Shown piece by piece: positions 16,841 to 26,664 of a DNA stretch of 64,000 bases. The stretch is from MPNP01 sp965221445 (GTDB lineage: Bacteria; Pseudomonadota; Alphaproteobacteria; Rhodobacterales; Rhodobacteraceae): NCBI GenBank assembly GCA_965221445.1, contig CBDCSF010000013.1, positions 2,170,001 through 2,234,000 on the forward strand, read 5' to 3'. How positions within the stretch are numbered: the first letter of the stretch is position 1; each line of letters opens with the position of its first letter. The translations under genes were made by a program, and so were the position numbers. The notes beneath the pieces are model-generated. The model did no database searches. It was not told the DNA's origin and worked only from the letters and a program-made list of their open reading frames with translations.

Positions 16841-19796
16841 CACCCACCTTCACCATTTGTGGCTGATCAGTATCTTCCCACTCTCCATATCGTGCCAGAT
16901 GATCATACTCATTGGATGCTACCCCTTCGCCTCCATAACGTCGAGGAATGTATCCAACTTCAAGACTCTTGTAGTTTCCAATGAGTTCCTGAAATTTTTC
17001 CCAATCCTGTTGAAAGGTATCTGTACCATCATCAGTCTCCCTCGTTACCTCCTTGAGCTCTACTTTTCGGCCAATCCCAATATAGGCCGACTTGGTAACA
17101 ATGCCGTAATCTCCATCGGTAAAGGAACCATTTTCAGCCATGATGGTTTGCAGGGGAATTTGTTTCTCATACTGGTCAATCTGTCTGGGAGTTGGAATTG
17201 CCCCGGATTTGTAGTCAAATAAATGCCATTCAACCTCGGTACCATGTACCAAATCCATCCGATCACATTTGGCAGTCAGGGTAAAATTGAGGTCTTCAAA
17301 ATGATAAGAACCCGACTCCTCCAAAACGTCCGGTTCACTTTTAATCCTGATTGATTTCTCAATGCCCAGTATTTCCTTGTAGTTATGAGCCAGGGTGGAT
17401 AGCCAGACCTCTTCCACTACGGGTAGTGTACCGGTGTCGGCCAATATCTCTCTGGATATATCCTTCAACTTTGCTATTTCCTCCTCATCCTTCTCGAAAT
17501 TAAATGCCGGTACAAACTCTTCCATTATGGAATGGAGTTTTATACCTCTCAGCAGGAAGCTTGGTTCGATTTTTAATCGATAAACTGGTTTCAAGCGAAG
17601 TATTTGCCTGGCGTAAATGGCGTATGGGTCTGTAATAAGGGTTCTAACCCTAGTGACACTGATTTTTTTGGGCCGTGCTTCCAGTGGTGGAGATGGTTGG
17701 GGTCTGGTGTATGGGTTTTGTTGGAATTGGGGCTTTTCAAACTGTTGGGCAAGATTTAGCCACTCATCGCCACGTTTTTTCATACACTCCAGGGCAGAAA
17801 TCCCCTCTGGATCAAGACCAGCCAATAAATTCTTCAAGCGACTGAGCCATCGCGAGGGAGTGGTAGGATCACCTTCTTCCAAAGTGCATCTGGACAGGAT
17901 TACCTCCTTGGCAGAAACAACCTGTTGAAAGTCATGTGCGGCAAGGCCAATCCTGATTTCCGGCAGGTTCAGTCCAATCTGACCTCGAATGTTCCTGTTC
18001 AACCAGGGATCCTGGCCTGGAAAAATTGGCCAGGTTCCTTCATTCAAACCACCGGCAATTAATAAATCAGGGGTTTCCATGCGTGCATCCTCGGTATTCC
18101 AAAAATACAAGTTTGGAGTATTTTCACCTCTGTTTAAAATCCTTATCTCACCAGCGAGCCCATAAAACAGTTCAGCGTATTCCCTGGGAGGAATTTTTCC
18201 AAGAATGGAGGTTTCCTTTTGGATATTGTTGAAAAGATTGTTTGCCTCCCGGGAGGCGTCAATCTCATTGGTCCAAAGTGTTTCTGAACGCCCATCAGGA
18301 CCATCCGCCAATTTTGTGGCAATGTTTCTGTGGAACGTTACAAATTCTTCCAGAGTAGCCTCTTTTACTTCCTCAAGATTATTTACAATAGTTTCAAACC
18401 ACTTGAACCAACTTTTAGCCAGACTACCGTCTGCTTGAACCTGCAGCCATTTACCAGTTTGTTTAATGGGTTCATATTCCGGTCCTTTGGAACGAATATA
18501 AAACTCGAGATCTGTAGCTAAATGCCGATGGTTGTCATGGTCAGGGCCTGAATTGGTAAGAGGGTGTTTCAAAAGCGAGATAAACTCTTCTGGGCTTGCT
18601 TCCTTCCCGATCATATTGGCGATACTCAGAAGGAAATTACCGTGAGAGGATTTTAGAAAGGGTTCCCCCCTTAAATCCTGTGGATTGATGCCCCATTTTC
18701 GAAGTGAAGCCCTGACTTTTCTCACGAGGGACCTGTCAGGAGTGACCACTGCTACAGATTTTCCCTCCTCTAGGGCTTTACGCATCTGCAAGGCGATAGT
18801 TACAGCCTCCATACGTGCCGTTGGTGCCTCTACCAGAGCCAGACCCTCAGTTGCCTTTTTCAAATCGGTAAGGTTTGGCCCCTCAGACTTCCATTGATTG
18901 GTAACCGGTGCGGGTCGCAAGGCAAGCGAAATCAAACTATTTCTGGCTTTATTCCAGGTTATCTGGCTATCCCAAAGGGGAATATCCAAAGGTGATATAC
19001 CAAGATTCCTGGCCAGATCGAATAGCTGGTACTGGGGGTGATCAACCTGGGGGGTATTTCCACCCATTTTCTCCCAAACACTTTCAGGCAGATCAAAATC
19101 AAAGCAGGGCAGGACAAGAGCACCTTGTGGCAAGGAAGCTACCTTTTGCATAAAATGTTGGGTTGATCCAACCGAACCTGTTGAACCTGCAATTATAACC
19201 GGATGATCAGGAGGATTCTTTTCCCATCTCTTAGCCAGGGCATCAATGACCAACCTTTGGCGAGCTTCCTGATCAGGAGTTTGATAGGTTTTTACGAAAG
19301 TCGCCAGGATCTCCAGAAATTTAAGACTTTCTTTCCAATGAGAGGACAAGTCGGTCTGATCCACAGTACCCAAAAGTGCAGGATCAACATTTTCTTCACT
19401 TAATTCATGTAGAAGCGTTTCCAGAGTTCTGGTGAGTTCATATTGGGCCAGATGAGAAGCAAATCGCTGATTTTTTTCCAGAAGTTTTTTGATGGTTTGC
19501 ATCAGTTCCAACCGTATTCGGAGGGTAGAAACAGGAGGAGGTATTTCTGGAAAACGTGGATCCAGTTTCAAATCATTAAGCAGAGATATTTTTGGGAGGA
19601 AAGAATTCTTGCGCTTTATGAAATTAGCAACAACCGCCTGTGAAAGACTTCTGGTACTCAGGTAAATTTCCACCCGAGCCATGTCCTCGGGTTTGCTGTC
19701 CTTCATTCTTGTGAAAAGCCCATCAACAAAGGCCTTAACAAAATCACATCCCGGAGGGACGGCAAAAACTCTTGGGTTATCTTGGGTAGGAAACAT
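16830..19796 (-). CDS. addB: Double-strand break repair protein AddB
   Basis: The partner subunit of AddA, 988 residues, of the alphaproteobacterial AddB type. The N-terminal half is a helicase-like scaffold (IIAGSTGSVGSTQHFMQ near 202-218). The C-terminal nuclease region begins at ISVTRVRTLITDPYAIYARQ and continues to FDYKSGAIPTPRQIDQYEKQ, which holds the catalytic Asp and Lys. The cysteine cluster that binds iron-sulfur in Bacillus AddB is not evident. The gene is translationally coupled to addA and begins about 125 bases after the nucleotidyltransferase gene. Confidence 0.93.
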   Translation of the reverse strand: MFPTQDNPRVFAVPPGCDFVKAFVDGLFTRMKDSKPEDMARVEIYLSTRSLSQAVVANFIKRKNSFLPKISLLNDLKLDPRFPEIPPPVSTLRIRLELMQTIKKLLEKNQRFASHLAQYELTRTLETLLHELSEENVDPALLGTVDQTDLSSHWKESLKFLEILATFVKTYQTPDQEARQRLVIDALAKRWEKNPPDHPVIIAGSTGSVGSTQHFMQKVASLPQGALVLPCFDFDLPESVWEKMGGNTPQVDHPQYQLFDLARNLGISPLDIPLWDSQITWNKARNSLISLALRPAPVTNQWKSEGPNLTDLKKATEGLALVEAPTARMEAVTIALQMRKALEEGKSVAVVTPDRSLVRKVRASLRKWGINPQDLRGEPFLKSSHGNFLLSIANMIGKEASPEEFISLLKHPLTNSGPDHDNHRHLATDLEFYIRSKGPEYEPIKQTGKWLQVQADGSLAKSWFKWFETIVNNLEEVKEATLEEFVTFHRNIATKLADGPDGRSETLWTNEIDASREANNLFNNIQKETSILGKIPPREYAELFYGLAGEIRILNRGENTPNLYFWNTEDARMETPDLLIAGGLNEGTWPIFPGQDPWLNRNIRGQIGLNLPEIRIGLAAHDFQQVVSAKEVILSRCTLEEGDPTTPSRWLSRLKNLLAGLDPEGISALECMKKRGDEWLNLAQQFEKPQFQQNPYTRPQPSPPLEARPKKISVTRVRTLITDPYAIYARQILRLKPVYRLKIEPSFLLRGIKLHSIMEEFVPAFNFEKDEEEIAKLKDISREILADTGTLPVVEEVWLSTLAHNYKEILGIEKSIRIKSEPDVLEESGSYHFEDLNFTLTAKCDRMDLVHGTEVEWHLFDYKSGAIPTPRQIDQYEKQIPLQTIMAENGSFTDGDYGIVTKSAYIGIGRKVELKEVTRETDDGTDTFQQDWEKFQELIGNYKSLEVGYIPRRYGGEGVASNEYDHLARYGEWEDTDQPQMVKVGDGQ

Positions 19797-19920
19797 TTAG
19801 ACTGATATCGGGATAGTGGGGGTGAAGAACAGTTTTGGGGTTAAATTTTCAGTTTCGTAATTGTGCATATTGGTTATCAAGATCAAGATTCATTATTTCA
19901 GAAAGGTTAAAGGAATAAAA

Positions 19921-20589
19921 TCACAAAATTTTTCGGATCGTTTCTAGACCATAAGGTGTATCAATTACCGCCCATTGTCCATCATAAATCAATCCCTTAA
20001 TTCTTTTATTGTGGATTAAATTATCCCAGATTAAATTAAGGGAAAAGGCCCTTCCGAACTGGGTACCGATGACTGAAGGATTGATGATCTGGGCTCCCAG
20101 GTAAACCAAACCGGTATCCTGGTTTTTTCTTCTTGTTATATTTCCATTGGAATCGATGACAAAATCGCCCTTTCCCTGAAATCCATGAGTGTTTTTCAGG
20201 GTTCCCAACATCAAAAGGGCATCCATGTTTTTCCTGCCCCAACACTTGGCAAGCACTTGTAAGGGATTTCGTCCAAACCAGTAATTATCAGCATTCATTG
20301 TAAATAGCGGCTTACCTCCTAGAAGGGGGAGTGCATTGAGCAACCCTCCACCGGTATCAAGTATGTCAGGTTCCTCAACGATTACTTGAGTATTTGCATA
20401 ACATGTCAGATGCTCAACAATTTTATGACTGAGGTAGTGTGCATTTACAACGACATTTTTGACACCTGCCTGTTTTGCTATCACAAGGGAATGGTCTAGA
20501 AGAGTTGTATCACCGATGTTTATAAGAGGCTTTGGCTTCTCCGTGACCAAATCTCCCAACCGGGTGCCAAAACCCGCCGCAAAAATCAT
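19921..20589 (-). CDS. murU: MurU-like sugar-1-phosphate nucleotidyltransferase
   Basis: A 222-residue nucleotidyltransferase with the N-terminal GT-A signature AAGFGTRLG and the EKPKPLINIG box, then VEEPDILDTGGG near residue 80 and NADNYWFG near 110. In Pseudomonas, MurU converts MurNAc-1-phosphate to UDP-MurNAc in a cell-wall recycling bypass. The conserved neighbour upstream is an AmgK-like kinase, which supports that assignment. The ATG is 18 bases after the kinase stop. Exact sugar specificity is inferred from context. Confidence 0.82.
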   Translation of the reverse strand: MIFAAGFGTRLGDLVTEKPKPLINIGDTTLLDHSLVIAKQAGVKNVVVNAHYLSHKIVEHLTCYANTQVIVEEPDILDTGGGLLNALPLLGGKPLFTMNADNYWFGRNPLQVLAKCWGRKNMDALLMLGTLKNTHGFQGKGDFVIDSNGNITRRKNQDTGLVYLGAQIINPSVIGTQFGRAFSLNLIWDNLIHNKRIKGLIYDGQWAVIDTPYGLETIRKIL

Positions 20590-20607
20590 TGCCGAATGAG
20601 GTTTGAT

Positions 20608-21642
20608 TTAATTGCTCCTTAATTTTGCCAGATTTTCAGAAGTAGGTTGGGGAAGGTTATTCATGATAAACGAAGTTAGCTCTGAGAGGCCAGCTACTTC
20701 CAGATCTCCCATGAGGTAAATCCACACCCGAGGTATATAATCCACATACCAGGTTTTGGAATCCCTGGCTGCCAGCCGGGCAAAAACCCCAATGATCCTC
20801 AGGTTTCTTTGAATACCTGATATGGCAACCCCTTTTTCAACCTTGGCAAGAGGTTCTCCGGTCAGTTTGGAATATCGCTCTAACAAGATCTTTTTCAAAT
20901 CTTGTGAAATATCTCTCCTGGCATCTTCCACCAAGGATACGAGGTCGTAGGAAGATTGCCCTCTGGCTCCATCCTGAAAATCAATGATACCCACCCTTTT
21001 GAGGTCAGAACGATCAGGTAACCAGAGAAGATTCTCGGCGTGGTAGTCTCTGTGGATAAATACCTGCTTTTCGTCCAAGCTTGCTACAGCTGCCGATACC
21101 ATAATTTCAAGTTGGCTAATATCCTCCTTGGGGACCTCAACATCTAATATATTCTGTGCATACCATTTTAAAGACAATGAAGCCAGTTCACCCTGAATTT
21201 TAGGTGTATAGGCAGGTATGTTGGGGGGCAAGGCTTTTTCCCTGAGTGCTATCAAAATATCAAGTGCAACAAGGTAGATTTTTATCTCTATCTCCTGATC
21301 TCTCAACAGGATGGTGCTGAAGAGGTCATTGCCCAGGTCTTCAAGTATCAGGAACCCCCCAGGTAAATCCTTAGCCAGAATGTGTGGTGCACTTAAACCA
21401 AGTTCTATCAAATATCCTGAAATCTTAATGAAGGGTTCCAGAGGTCCGCAGGAATTGATGGGTGCGTCCATCAATACAGCAGTTTTACCTCCCTTGGATA
21501 ATCGAAAGTATTTTCGAGGTGAAGCATCACCAGCAAGATTGGTAATTTCCCACCCTTCCCATCCTTTCTCTGCCAGAAAAAGGTGTCTTTCCCGAATACG
21601 TTTATCCAAGGGTTCTCTCAAGTTCTTGGATGAATGCTCCAT
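20608..21642 (-). CDS. amgK: AmgK-like sugar kinase (aminoglycoside phosphotransferase fold)
   Basis: A 344-residue kinase of the APH family. LAGDASPRKYFRL near residues 37-49 is typical of AmgK-type N-terminal lobes. The catalytic loop FIHRDYHAENLLW holds the Brenner motif HxDxHxxN, and IIDFQDGARGQSSYDL supplies the metal-binding Asp. AmgK phosphorylates MurNAc and GlcNAc at the anomeric position, supplying MurU. The start overlaps the end of tsaE by 41 bases, so tsaE-amgK-murU forms one operon. Substrate is inferred from family and neighbours. Confidence 0.85.
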   Translation of the reverse strand: MEHSSKNLREPLDKRIRERHLFLAEKGWEGWEITNLAGDASPRKYFRLSKGGKTAVLMDAPINSCGPLEPFIKISGYLIELGLSAPHILAKDLPGGFLILEDLGNDLFSTILLRDQEIEIKIYLVALDILIALREKALPPNIPAYTPKIQGELASLSLKWYAQNILDVEVPKEDISQLEIMVSAAVASLDEKQVFIHRDYHAENLLWLPDRSDLKRVGIIDFQDGARGQSSYDLVSLVEDARRDISQDLKKILLERYSKLTGEPLAKVEKGVAISGIQRNLRIIGVFARLAARDSKTWYVDYIPRVWIYLMGDLEVAGLSELTSFIMNNLPQPTSENLAKLRSN

Positions 21643-22084
21643 CTTTGGTTTCTATGGTCAGACGCCTTTGATTTTCCAAGTCGGGATTTGGTTCAAAGGT
21701 GATTTCAATTGGGTTGTCGGGAGTAAACCGTCCTAATTTTTCCCCCCACTCAACGATACATAAAGATGTTTCAAAAGCTTCTTCCAACCCCAATTCTACT
21801 ATCTCCAGTTCGGTGTCTATTCTGTAAAGATCAACGTGCCAAATTTCCGTTTCATTGGCTTGGTAACATTGAACTAGGGTAAAAGTCGGTGAAGGTATAT
21901 CTTCCTCTCTGTTTGATTGTCTTAAAAGGGATGAAATTATGGATCTGGCAAAGACAGATTTCCCGGAACCAATTGGTCCTTTAAGCAATAATACCTTACC
22001 AGGACCTAGACCTGGAAGCAATTCTACGGCCAAATTTTGAGTGACTTCCTCTGAATCTGAAACAAAAGAAGCTTTAAAAGCCAT
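21602..22084 (-). CDS. tsaE: tRNA threonylcarbamoyladenosine biosynthesis ATPase TsaE
   Basis: TsaE is the ATPase that works with TsaB, TsaC and TsaD to make t6A37 in ANN-decoding tRNAs. From the ATG at 22084 it is 160 residues; a TTG at 22105 would add seven. Walker A GPIGSGKS is at 36-43, followed by PSPTFTLVQCYQ and IWHVDLYRI and the VEWGEKL strand, all diagnostic. It is the first gene of the operon with amgK and murU. Its partner tsaD lies 6 kb away on the same strand. Confidence 0.95.
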   Translation of the reverse strand: MAFKASFVSDSEEVTQNLAVELLPGLGPGKVLLLKGPIGSGKSVFARSIISSLLRQSNREEDIPSPTFTLVQCYQANETEIWHVDLYRIDTELEIVELGLEEAFETSLCIVEWGEKLGRFTPDNPIEITFEPNPDLENQRRLTIETKDGAFIQELERTLG

Positions 22085-22105
22085 AATTCTTAAACTCTCA
22101 ACCAA

Positions 22106-22563
22106 TGTTCACATAAACGAAATTCAGGAACATGTTAGTCAAAATTCTCCCCGATACTAATCAATTTGTTTGGGCTTGACCAAACCAAAACAATAATTGA
22201 AAACCGAGTTCAATTACGATTTAAGTCTCATAAAATAAAGAGTCCTGCCTCCAAATCAAAGATAAGGAGTAGGTAAGGTATGGAAACTATTGAGTATAAT
22301 TATTAGGAACCAAACTATAGTTGGGCTAATCCGACCCTCTGAAACAAAACATCATGGTAAAGACCATGCAATAAGTGATTGGTAGGAAACAAAAAAGAGG
22401 CAAAAACTATAGCGATTGATATTCTCCCAATATCATCCTATGGCCGAGCCTCCGAATCCTACGTATCCACAATTTTATAAATTTAAAGTGGCACAAGTTA
22501 AATATTTTGTTTTCGAAAAAAAATCCTCATATTTTTGTGCTGACTTGGGCAGTGCTTTTTAGC
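22106..22563. other. No gene seen between tsaE and the reductase gene
   Basis: About 460 AT-rich bases. This stretch probably holds the tsaE promoter and the 3' end of the reductase transcript, but no site is clear enough to call. Confidence 0.45.
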
Positions 22564-23538
22564 TCATCCACATCCATGAGGTTTATCCCAGCTAATAACA
22601 GGGGCTACAGGTGTAATACGGGTAGGGTTAATTGTATTATGGCTCTCATAGTAGTGACGTCGGGCATGGTTCATATTGACAGTATCTCTTATACCCGGCC
22701 ATTGATAAAGATCACGTGCATACGCCCATAAATTTGAGTAATCAATAATCCTCTTGTGGGAACATTTAAAATGTCCGACATAGATGCTATCAAAGCGATA
22801 AAGGGTAGGAAATAATCTCCAATCAGCTTCAGTAGGTTGTTCTCCAATCAAAAAGCGGTTATTGTCAAGTAGTTCCTCGAGCCAATCCAATGTTTCAAAT
22901 AAAGGATGAACAGCTTCCTCATAGGCTTCTTGTTTTGTTGCAAAACCTGCTTTGTAAACCCCGTTATTAACAGTACTGTAAATCCTGTCATTAAGCCTAT
23001 CAATGTCTTCTCGTTGGTGTTTTGGATAATAGTCACCTTCCATTGCTCCGACTTCATCAAAAGCACTGTTCAACATACGAATAATTTCAGATGACTCATT
23101 TGACACTATGGTGTTGGTTTCTTTATCCCAGAGTATCGGTACAGTGACTCTACCTGAATATTTTGGATCTGCCTTGGTGTAAATCTGATGAGCAAATTCA
23201 AGGCCAAAGAGTTGATCACCTACAATTCCTTGATCATCCTTATTAAAGGTCCATCCATGTTCAGCCATGTACCAATGTACGAATGATATACCGATTAGAT
23301 CTTCTAGACCTTTCAGTTTCCGATATATTAATACACGATGTACCCACGGACATGCATAACTGGCGTAGAGGTGATAACGCCCCGGTTCTGCTTTAAAGCC
23401 TGCATCCCCACTGGGGCCAGCACTTCCATCCTTGGTAATCCAGTTGCGAAATTGTGCTATGCTTCGTACAAATTTACCCTCAGTAGTTTTTGTGTCATAC
23501 CATTGATCATGCCAAACACCATCAACTAATCTTCCCAT
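22564..23538 (-). CDS. Glutathionyl-hydroquinone reductase (Xi-class glutathione transferase)
   Basis: A 324-residue protein of the YqjG/PcpF family, which removes glutathione from glutathionyl-hydroquinones. The active site YASYACPWVHR places the catalytic Cys63 in the CPW motif typical of the Xi class. IVSNESSEIIRMLN is the glutathione-binding SNESS box, and PTEADWRLFPTLYRFD near residue 225 is the conserved C-terminal-domain segment. It is cytoplasmic and appears monocistronic. The start is the ATG at 23538. Confidence 0.93.
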   Translation of the reverse strand: MGRLVDGVWHDQWYDTKTTEGKFVRSIAQFRNWITKDGSAGPSGDAGFKAEPGRYHLYASYACPWVHRVLIYRKLKGLEDLIGISFVHWYMAEHGWTFNKDDQGIVGDQLFGLEFAHQIYTKADPKYSGRVTVPILWDKETNTIVSNESSEIIRMLNSAFDEVGAMEGDYYPKHQREDIDRLNDRIYSTVNNGVYKAGFATKQEAYEEAVHPLFETLDWLEELLDNNRFLIGEQPTEADWRLFPTLYRFDSIYVGHFKCSHKRIIDYSNLWAYARDLYQWPGIRDTVNMNHARRHYYESHNTINPTRITPVAPVISWDKPHGCG

Positions 23539-24174
23539 TAACGCGTCCTTCCATATAATTACAGGCTACACAAAGCCAACTTGAGTAGGTGTAATTTCTG
23601 TCTTAAAAATCCCCTTCGGGAGGAAAAAGATGGAGGGAATGAAAAATATTCCAAGCCACACCGTGCAGTTATCAAGATTTCTGAAGTTTTGTTCGTGTTT
23701 TTAAATTAAAACCAATCGGATTAATTCCTTCTTTCTTATACTTCCAAGTCATTCGTCAATTAGTTTTGAATAAAAAAATTAGGGGAAATAATCAGTAGAG
23801 CGTCTATTCGAACGAATTGAAATGCTGTCAGTAAATATTTCAAATAACAGGATCACCTAGCGAATGGTTCATCGACATGAATGTCCGTTTTAATGCCAAT
23901 ACGGATTAAGGAGGTAATGTACGGTATGCGTATCATCTACTCAAGCCTAACTTCTAATCAGGAAACAACCCTTTAAGGGGAAAAAAGAACAATTCCACTA
24001 TAATGAAGAAAAAGAGGAAACAATCTCAAATTGTTATGCTTATAGCAAAATGCTCTTCCACGATATCAAATATTCTACCAACTGAAATGATTTTATGACG
24101 TACGAGGGCATCTGAAAGATGCCATCGGTATCATAAAGACACCGTTGAACCAATGTGCTCTTACGAGATCAAAT
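23539..24174. other. No gene seen; one small perfect hairpin
   Basis: About 630 bases without a supported gene. A perfect 7-bp hairpin (GGCATCT, loop GAA, AGATGCC) lies at 24107-24123. It follows the broken ankyrin lipoprotein gene on the minus strand and could be a remnant terminator, though it lacks a T-tract. Confidence 0.4.
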
Positions 24175-24558
24175 TTAAGTGTGGAGAAGGTGATTCATAT
24201 TTTGAGAATGTCTGGGTGTTACACTCATCTTGATTTTATCACCCACCTCAATCTCTTTCATCGGTGGCTTTACGATAGCTGAAATAAGGGGCGTGAGGTG
24301 ATATTCACTTTCACCGGCAATATTGGCATCAGCACCAGCTTCAAGCAGGAATTCCACAATAGCCTTGTTTTCAACCAGCACGGCTCCTTAGAGATCACAT
24401 TTATCACTGTTGTTTTCTCAACAGTTTTCAATTTGTTCAGGTGTTTCACCCATGCACGGAGCAAATGTGATGGTACTAATAAAATCGCCAATACCTGGAG
24501 GTGCAGTTTGGCATCCTGACAAGAACAGGATGGTAATCAAAACCAGTGAAGTTCTCAT
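24175..24558 (-). pseudogene. Broken lipoprotein with an ankyrin repeat
   Basis: The ATG at 24558 opens a lipoprotein signal peptide (MRTSLVLITILFLSGC, lipobox LSGC). After 46 codons there is a TGA, and nine codons later in the same frame a TAA. The frame then continues into a typical ankyrin segment (AIVEFLLEAGADANIAGE, TPLISAIV). Two nonsense codons in one otherwise consistent frame indicate a recently inactivated gene for an outer-membrane-anchored ankyrin protein. No ribosome binding site for an internal restart is evident. Confidence 0.65.
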
Positions 24559-24711
24559 GATATATACTTTCCATGAACTCAAAAGATCATGATCGGCGGT
24601 CAGTTGTAATTCCAGAAGGGAGGGCATGTCATCACGGCAATTGCGACCGAGGTCAATGCCGGCAATGTCTATGTCGCCGAGTTCACGGTGAACCTTGATG
24701 ACATGTCTCAT

Positions 24712-25238
24712 GGGTCAGAACCTGCGAAGATTGATGAATATTAGGTGAAAAAAGGCCCTGAAATGTGTCAATGCCAGTGATGAAACCGATCTTCATGGTA
24801 ACATCTCGATTCCAAATCCCTGTTGTCAAGGGATCAAACAATGTTTATATCCTTTTCGGACAGGCACTAGTTATAATTGTATACACGACAGATATTGAAA
24901 AAGTTTCTGACTACATGTCCTGTATCCACTGGTTTGAAGAGTATGAAATGATTAGAATGTAACCATTTTAGGGGTCTAAACATGAAACTCTGGCTAGGGT
25001 ACTTGTATTTTTGCGAAAATTTAGGGAACAAATTTCCTGATATATCGGCTTGATAAGTAAAAATACTGTATAAGATTCAATTACCTCTCCCAATGTTAGG
25101 TTTGTTTCATCTAAGGTTAGGTACACTTTTTCGAACCAGGAAGCCAATAGTGATGCTCAATTCCCAGGGATGGTTTCAATTTCACCCTCTTCAATTATAT
25201 TAATCAGGTCAAGTAGAAATTATGCGGAGAAAAAGCCC
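24712..25238. other. Upstream region of ahcY without a recognised element
   Basis: About 530 bases. A SAM- or SAH-type riboswitch upstream of ahcY would not be surprising, but I could not match any known fold. GGAG about ten bases before the ATG at 25239 is the ribosome binding site. Confidence 0.4.
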
Positions 25239-26633
25239 ATGAGCAGGCCATATGTTGTAAAAGATTTATCACTGGCAGAATTCGGAAGAAAGGAAATCTT
25301 GATAGCTGAGACAGAAATGCCGGGTCTCATGGCATTACGGAAAGAATATGCCAACAAGAAACCACTGGAAGGAGCCCGAATAGCCGGCTCTCTTCATATG
25401 ACTATCCAAACTGCAGTATTGATTGAAACCCTGGTTGTCTTGGGTGCAAAAGTGAGATGGGCATCCTGTAATATATTTTCTACTCAGGATCATGCAGCCG
25501 CAGCCATTGCAAGTCAGAATATACCCGTCTTTGCCATCAAGGGTGAAACCCTGCCTGAATATTGGGATTATGCAGATATGATATTCCATTTTGAGGAGGG
25601 TGGAGCCAATATGATCTTGGATGATGGTGGTGATGCTACCCTTTATGTTCTACTCGGGGCAAGAGTAGAAGAGGGTGAAGAGGAACTGATAAAGAATCCT
25701 GGGTCTGAAGAAGAGGAAGCTTTATTTGAACGTATAGAAATCAGAAGAAAAACCTCACCAGGGTGGTTTGTCAAACAGAGAGACATGATCAGAGGAGTAA
25801 CCGAAGAAACAACCACGGGTGTCAATCGGCTCTACCAAATGCAGGAAAAGGGTTTGCTTCCCTTTCCGGCTATCAATGTCAACGATAGTGTAACCAAATC
25901 GAAATTTGATAATAAGTATGGTTGCCGTGAAAGCCTTGTTGATGGCATTCGACGGGCTACCGATACAATGCTTGCAGGTAAGGTTGCCGTTGTTTGTGGT
26001 TATGGCGACGTAGGCAAGGGATCAGCAGCATCTTTGAGAGGTGCCGGAGCTAGGGTCAAGGTCACAGAGATTGATCCGATTTGTGCCCTCCAGGCAGCAA
26101 TGGACGGTTTTGAGGTGGTTACCCTCCAGGATGCACTACCAATAGCAGATATTTTTGTCACGGCCACTGGTAACAAGGATGTAATCACAATCGATCATAT
26201 CCGTGATATGAAGGATATGGCTATCGTTGGTAATATTGGTCATTTTGACAACGAAATTCAGATATCCTCCCTGAAAAACCACAAATGGACCAATGTAAAG
26301 GATCAGGTAGACATGATCGAGATGCCTTCTGGTAAAAGGATAATCCTGCTTTCAGAGGGTAGGTTGTTGAATTTGGGGAATGCAACTGGACATCCCAGTT
26401 TTGTCATGTCTGCCAGTTTTACTAACCAGGTTATTGCCCAGATTGAGTTGTTGGAAAATGGACACAAGTACGAAAACCGGGTTTATACTCTTCCCAAGCA
26501 TCTGGATGAAAAGGTTGCAACCCTACATCTGGAAAGATTGGGTGTGAAACTTACCCCCCTTAGCGAGGAGCAGGCTGATTACATCGGGGTAAACAAAACT
26601 GGCCCCTTCAAAGCTGAACACTACAGGTACTAG
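25239..26633 (+). CDS. ahcY: S-adenosylhomocysteine hydrolase
   Basis: AhcY splits S-adenosylhomocysteine to adenosine and homocysteine, keeping methylation reactions going. From the ATG at 25239 it is 464 residues; an earlier in-frame start at 25170 would add 23 unconserved residues. PGLMALRKEY and GARIAGSLHMTIQTAVL are N-terminal landmarks, NDSVTKSKFDN is the substrate region, GYGDVGKGSA is the NAD-binding loop, and the KAEHYRY C-terminus is typical. The insertion near residues 130-170 is that of the long bacterial form. It is followed at once by the AlkD-like gene. Confidence 0.97.
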   Translation: MSRPYVVKDLSLAEFGRKEILIAETEMPGLMALRKEYANKKPLEGARIAGSLHMTIQTAVLIETLVVLGAKVRWASCNIFSTQDHAAAAIASQNIPVFAIKGETLPEYWDYADMIFHFEEGGANMILDDGGDATLYVLLGARVEEGEEELIKNPGSEEEEALFERIEIRRKTSPGWFVKQRDMIRGVTEETTTGVNRLYQMQEKGLLPFPAINVNDSVTKSKFDNKYGCRESLVDGIRRATDTMLAGKVAVVCGYGDVGKGSAASLRGAGARVKVTEIDPICALQAAMDGFEVVTLQDALPIADIFVTATGNKDVITIDHIRDMKDMAIVGNIGHFDNEIQISSLKNHKWTNVKDQVDMIEMPSGKRIILLSEGRLLNLGNATGHPSFVMSASFTNQVIAQIELLENGHKYENRVYTLPKHLDEKVATLHLERLGVKLTPLSEEQADYIGVNKTGPFKAEHYRY

Positions 26634-26664
26634 TATTGGACGGGATTATTCCTGAATAAAGTTG

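Noticed and set aside
22538..22560. GTGCTG/CAGTGC hairpin followed by T residues on the + strand
   Set aside because: The stem needs two G-T pairs, no + strand gene precedes it, and it does not form on the minus strand where the reductase gene ends.
24765..24962. 65-codon + strand frame upstream of ahcY
   Set aside because: No family resemblance or start-site support.
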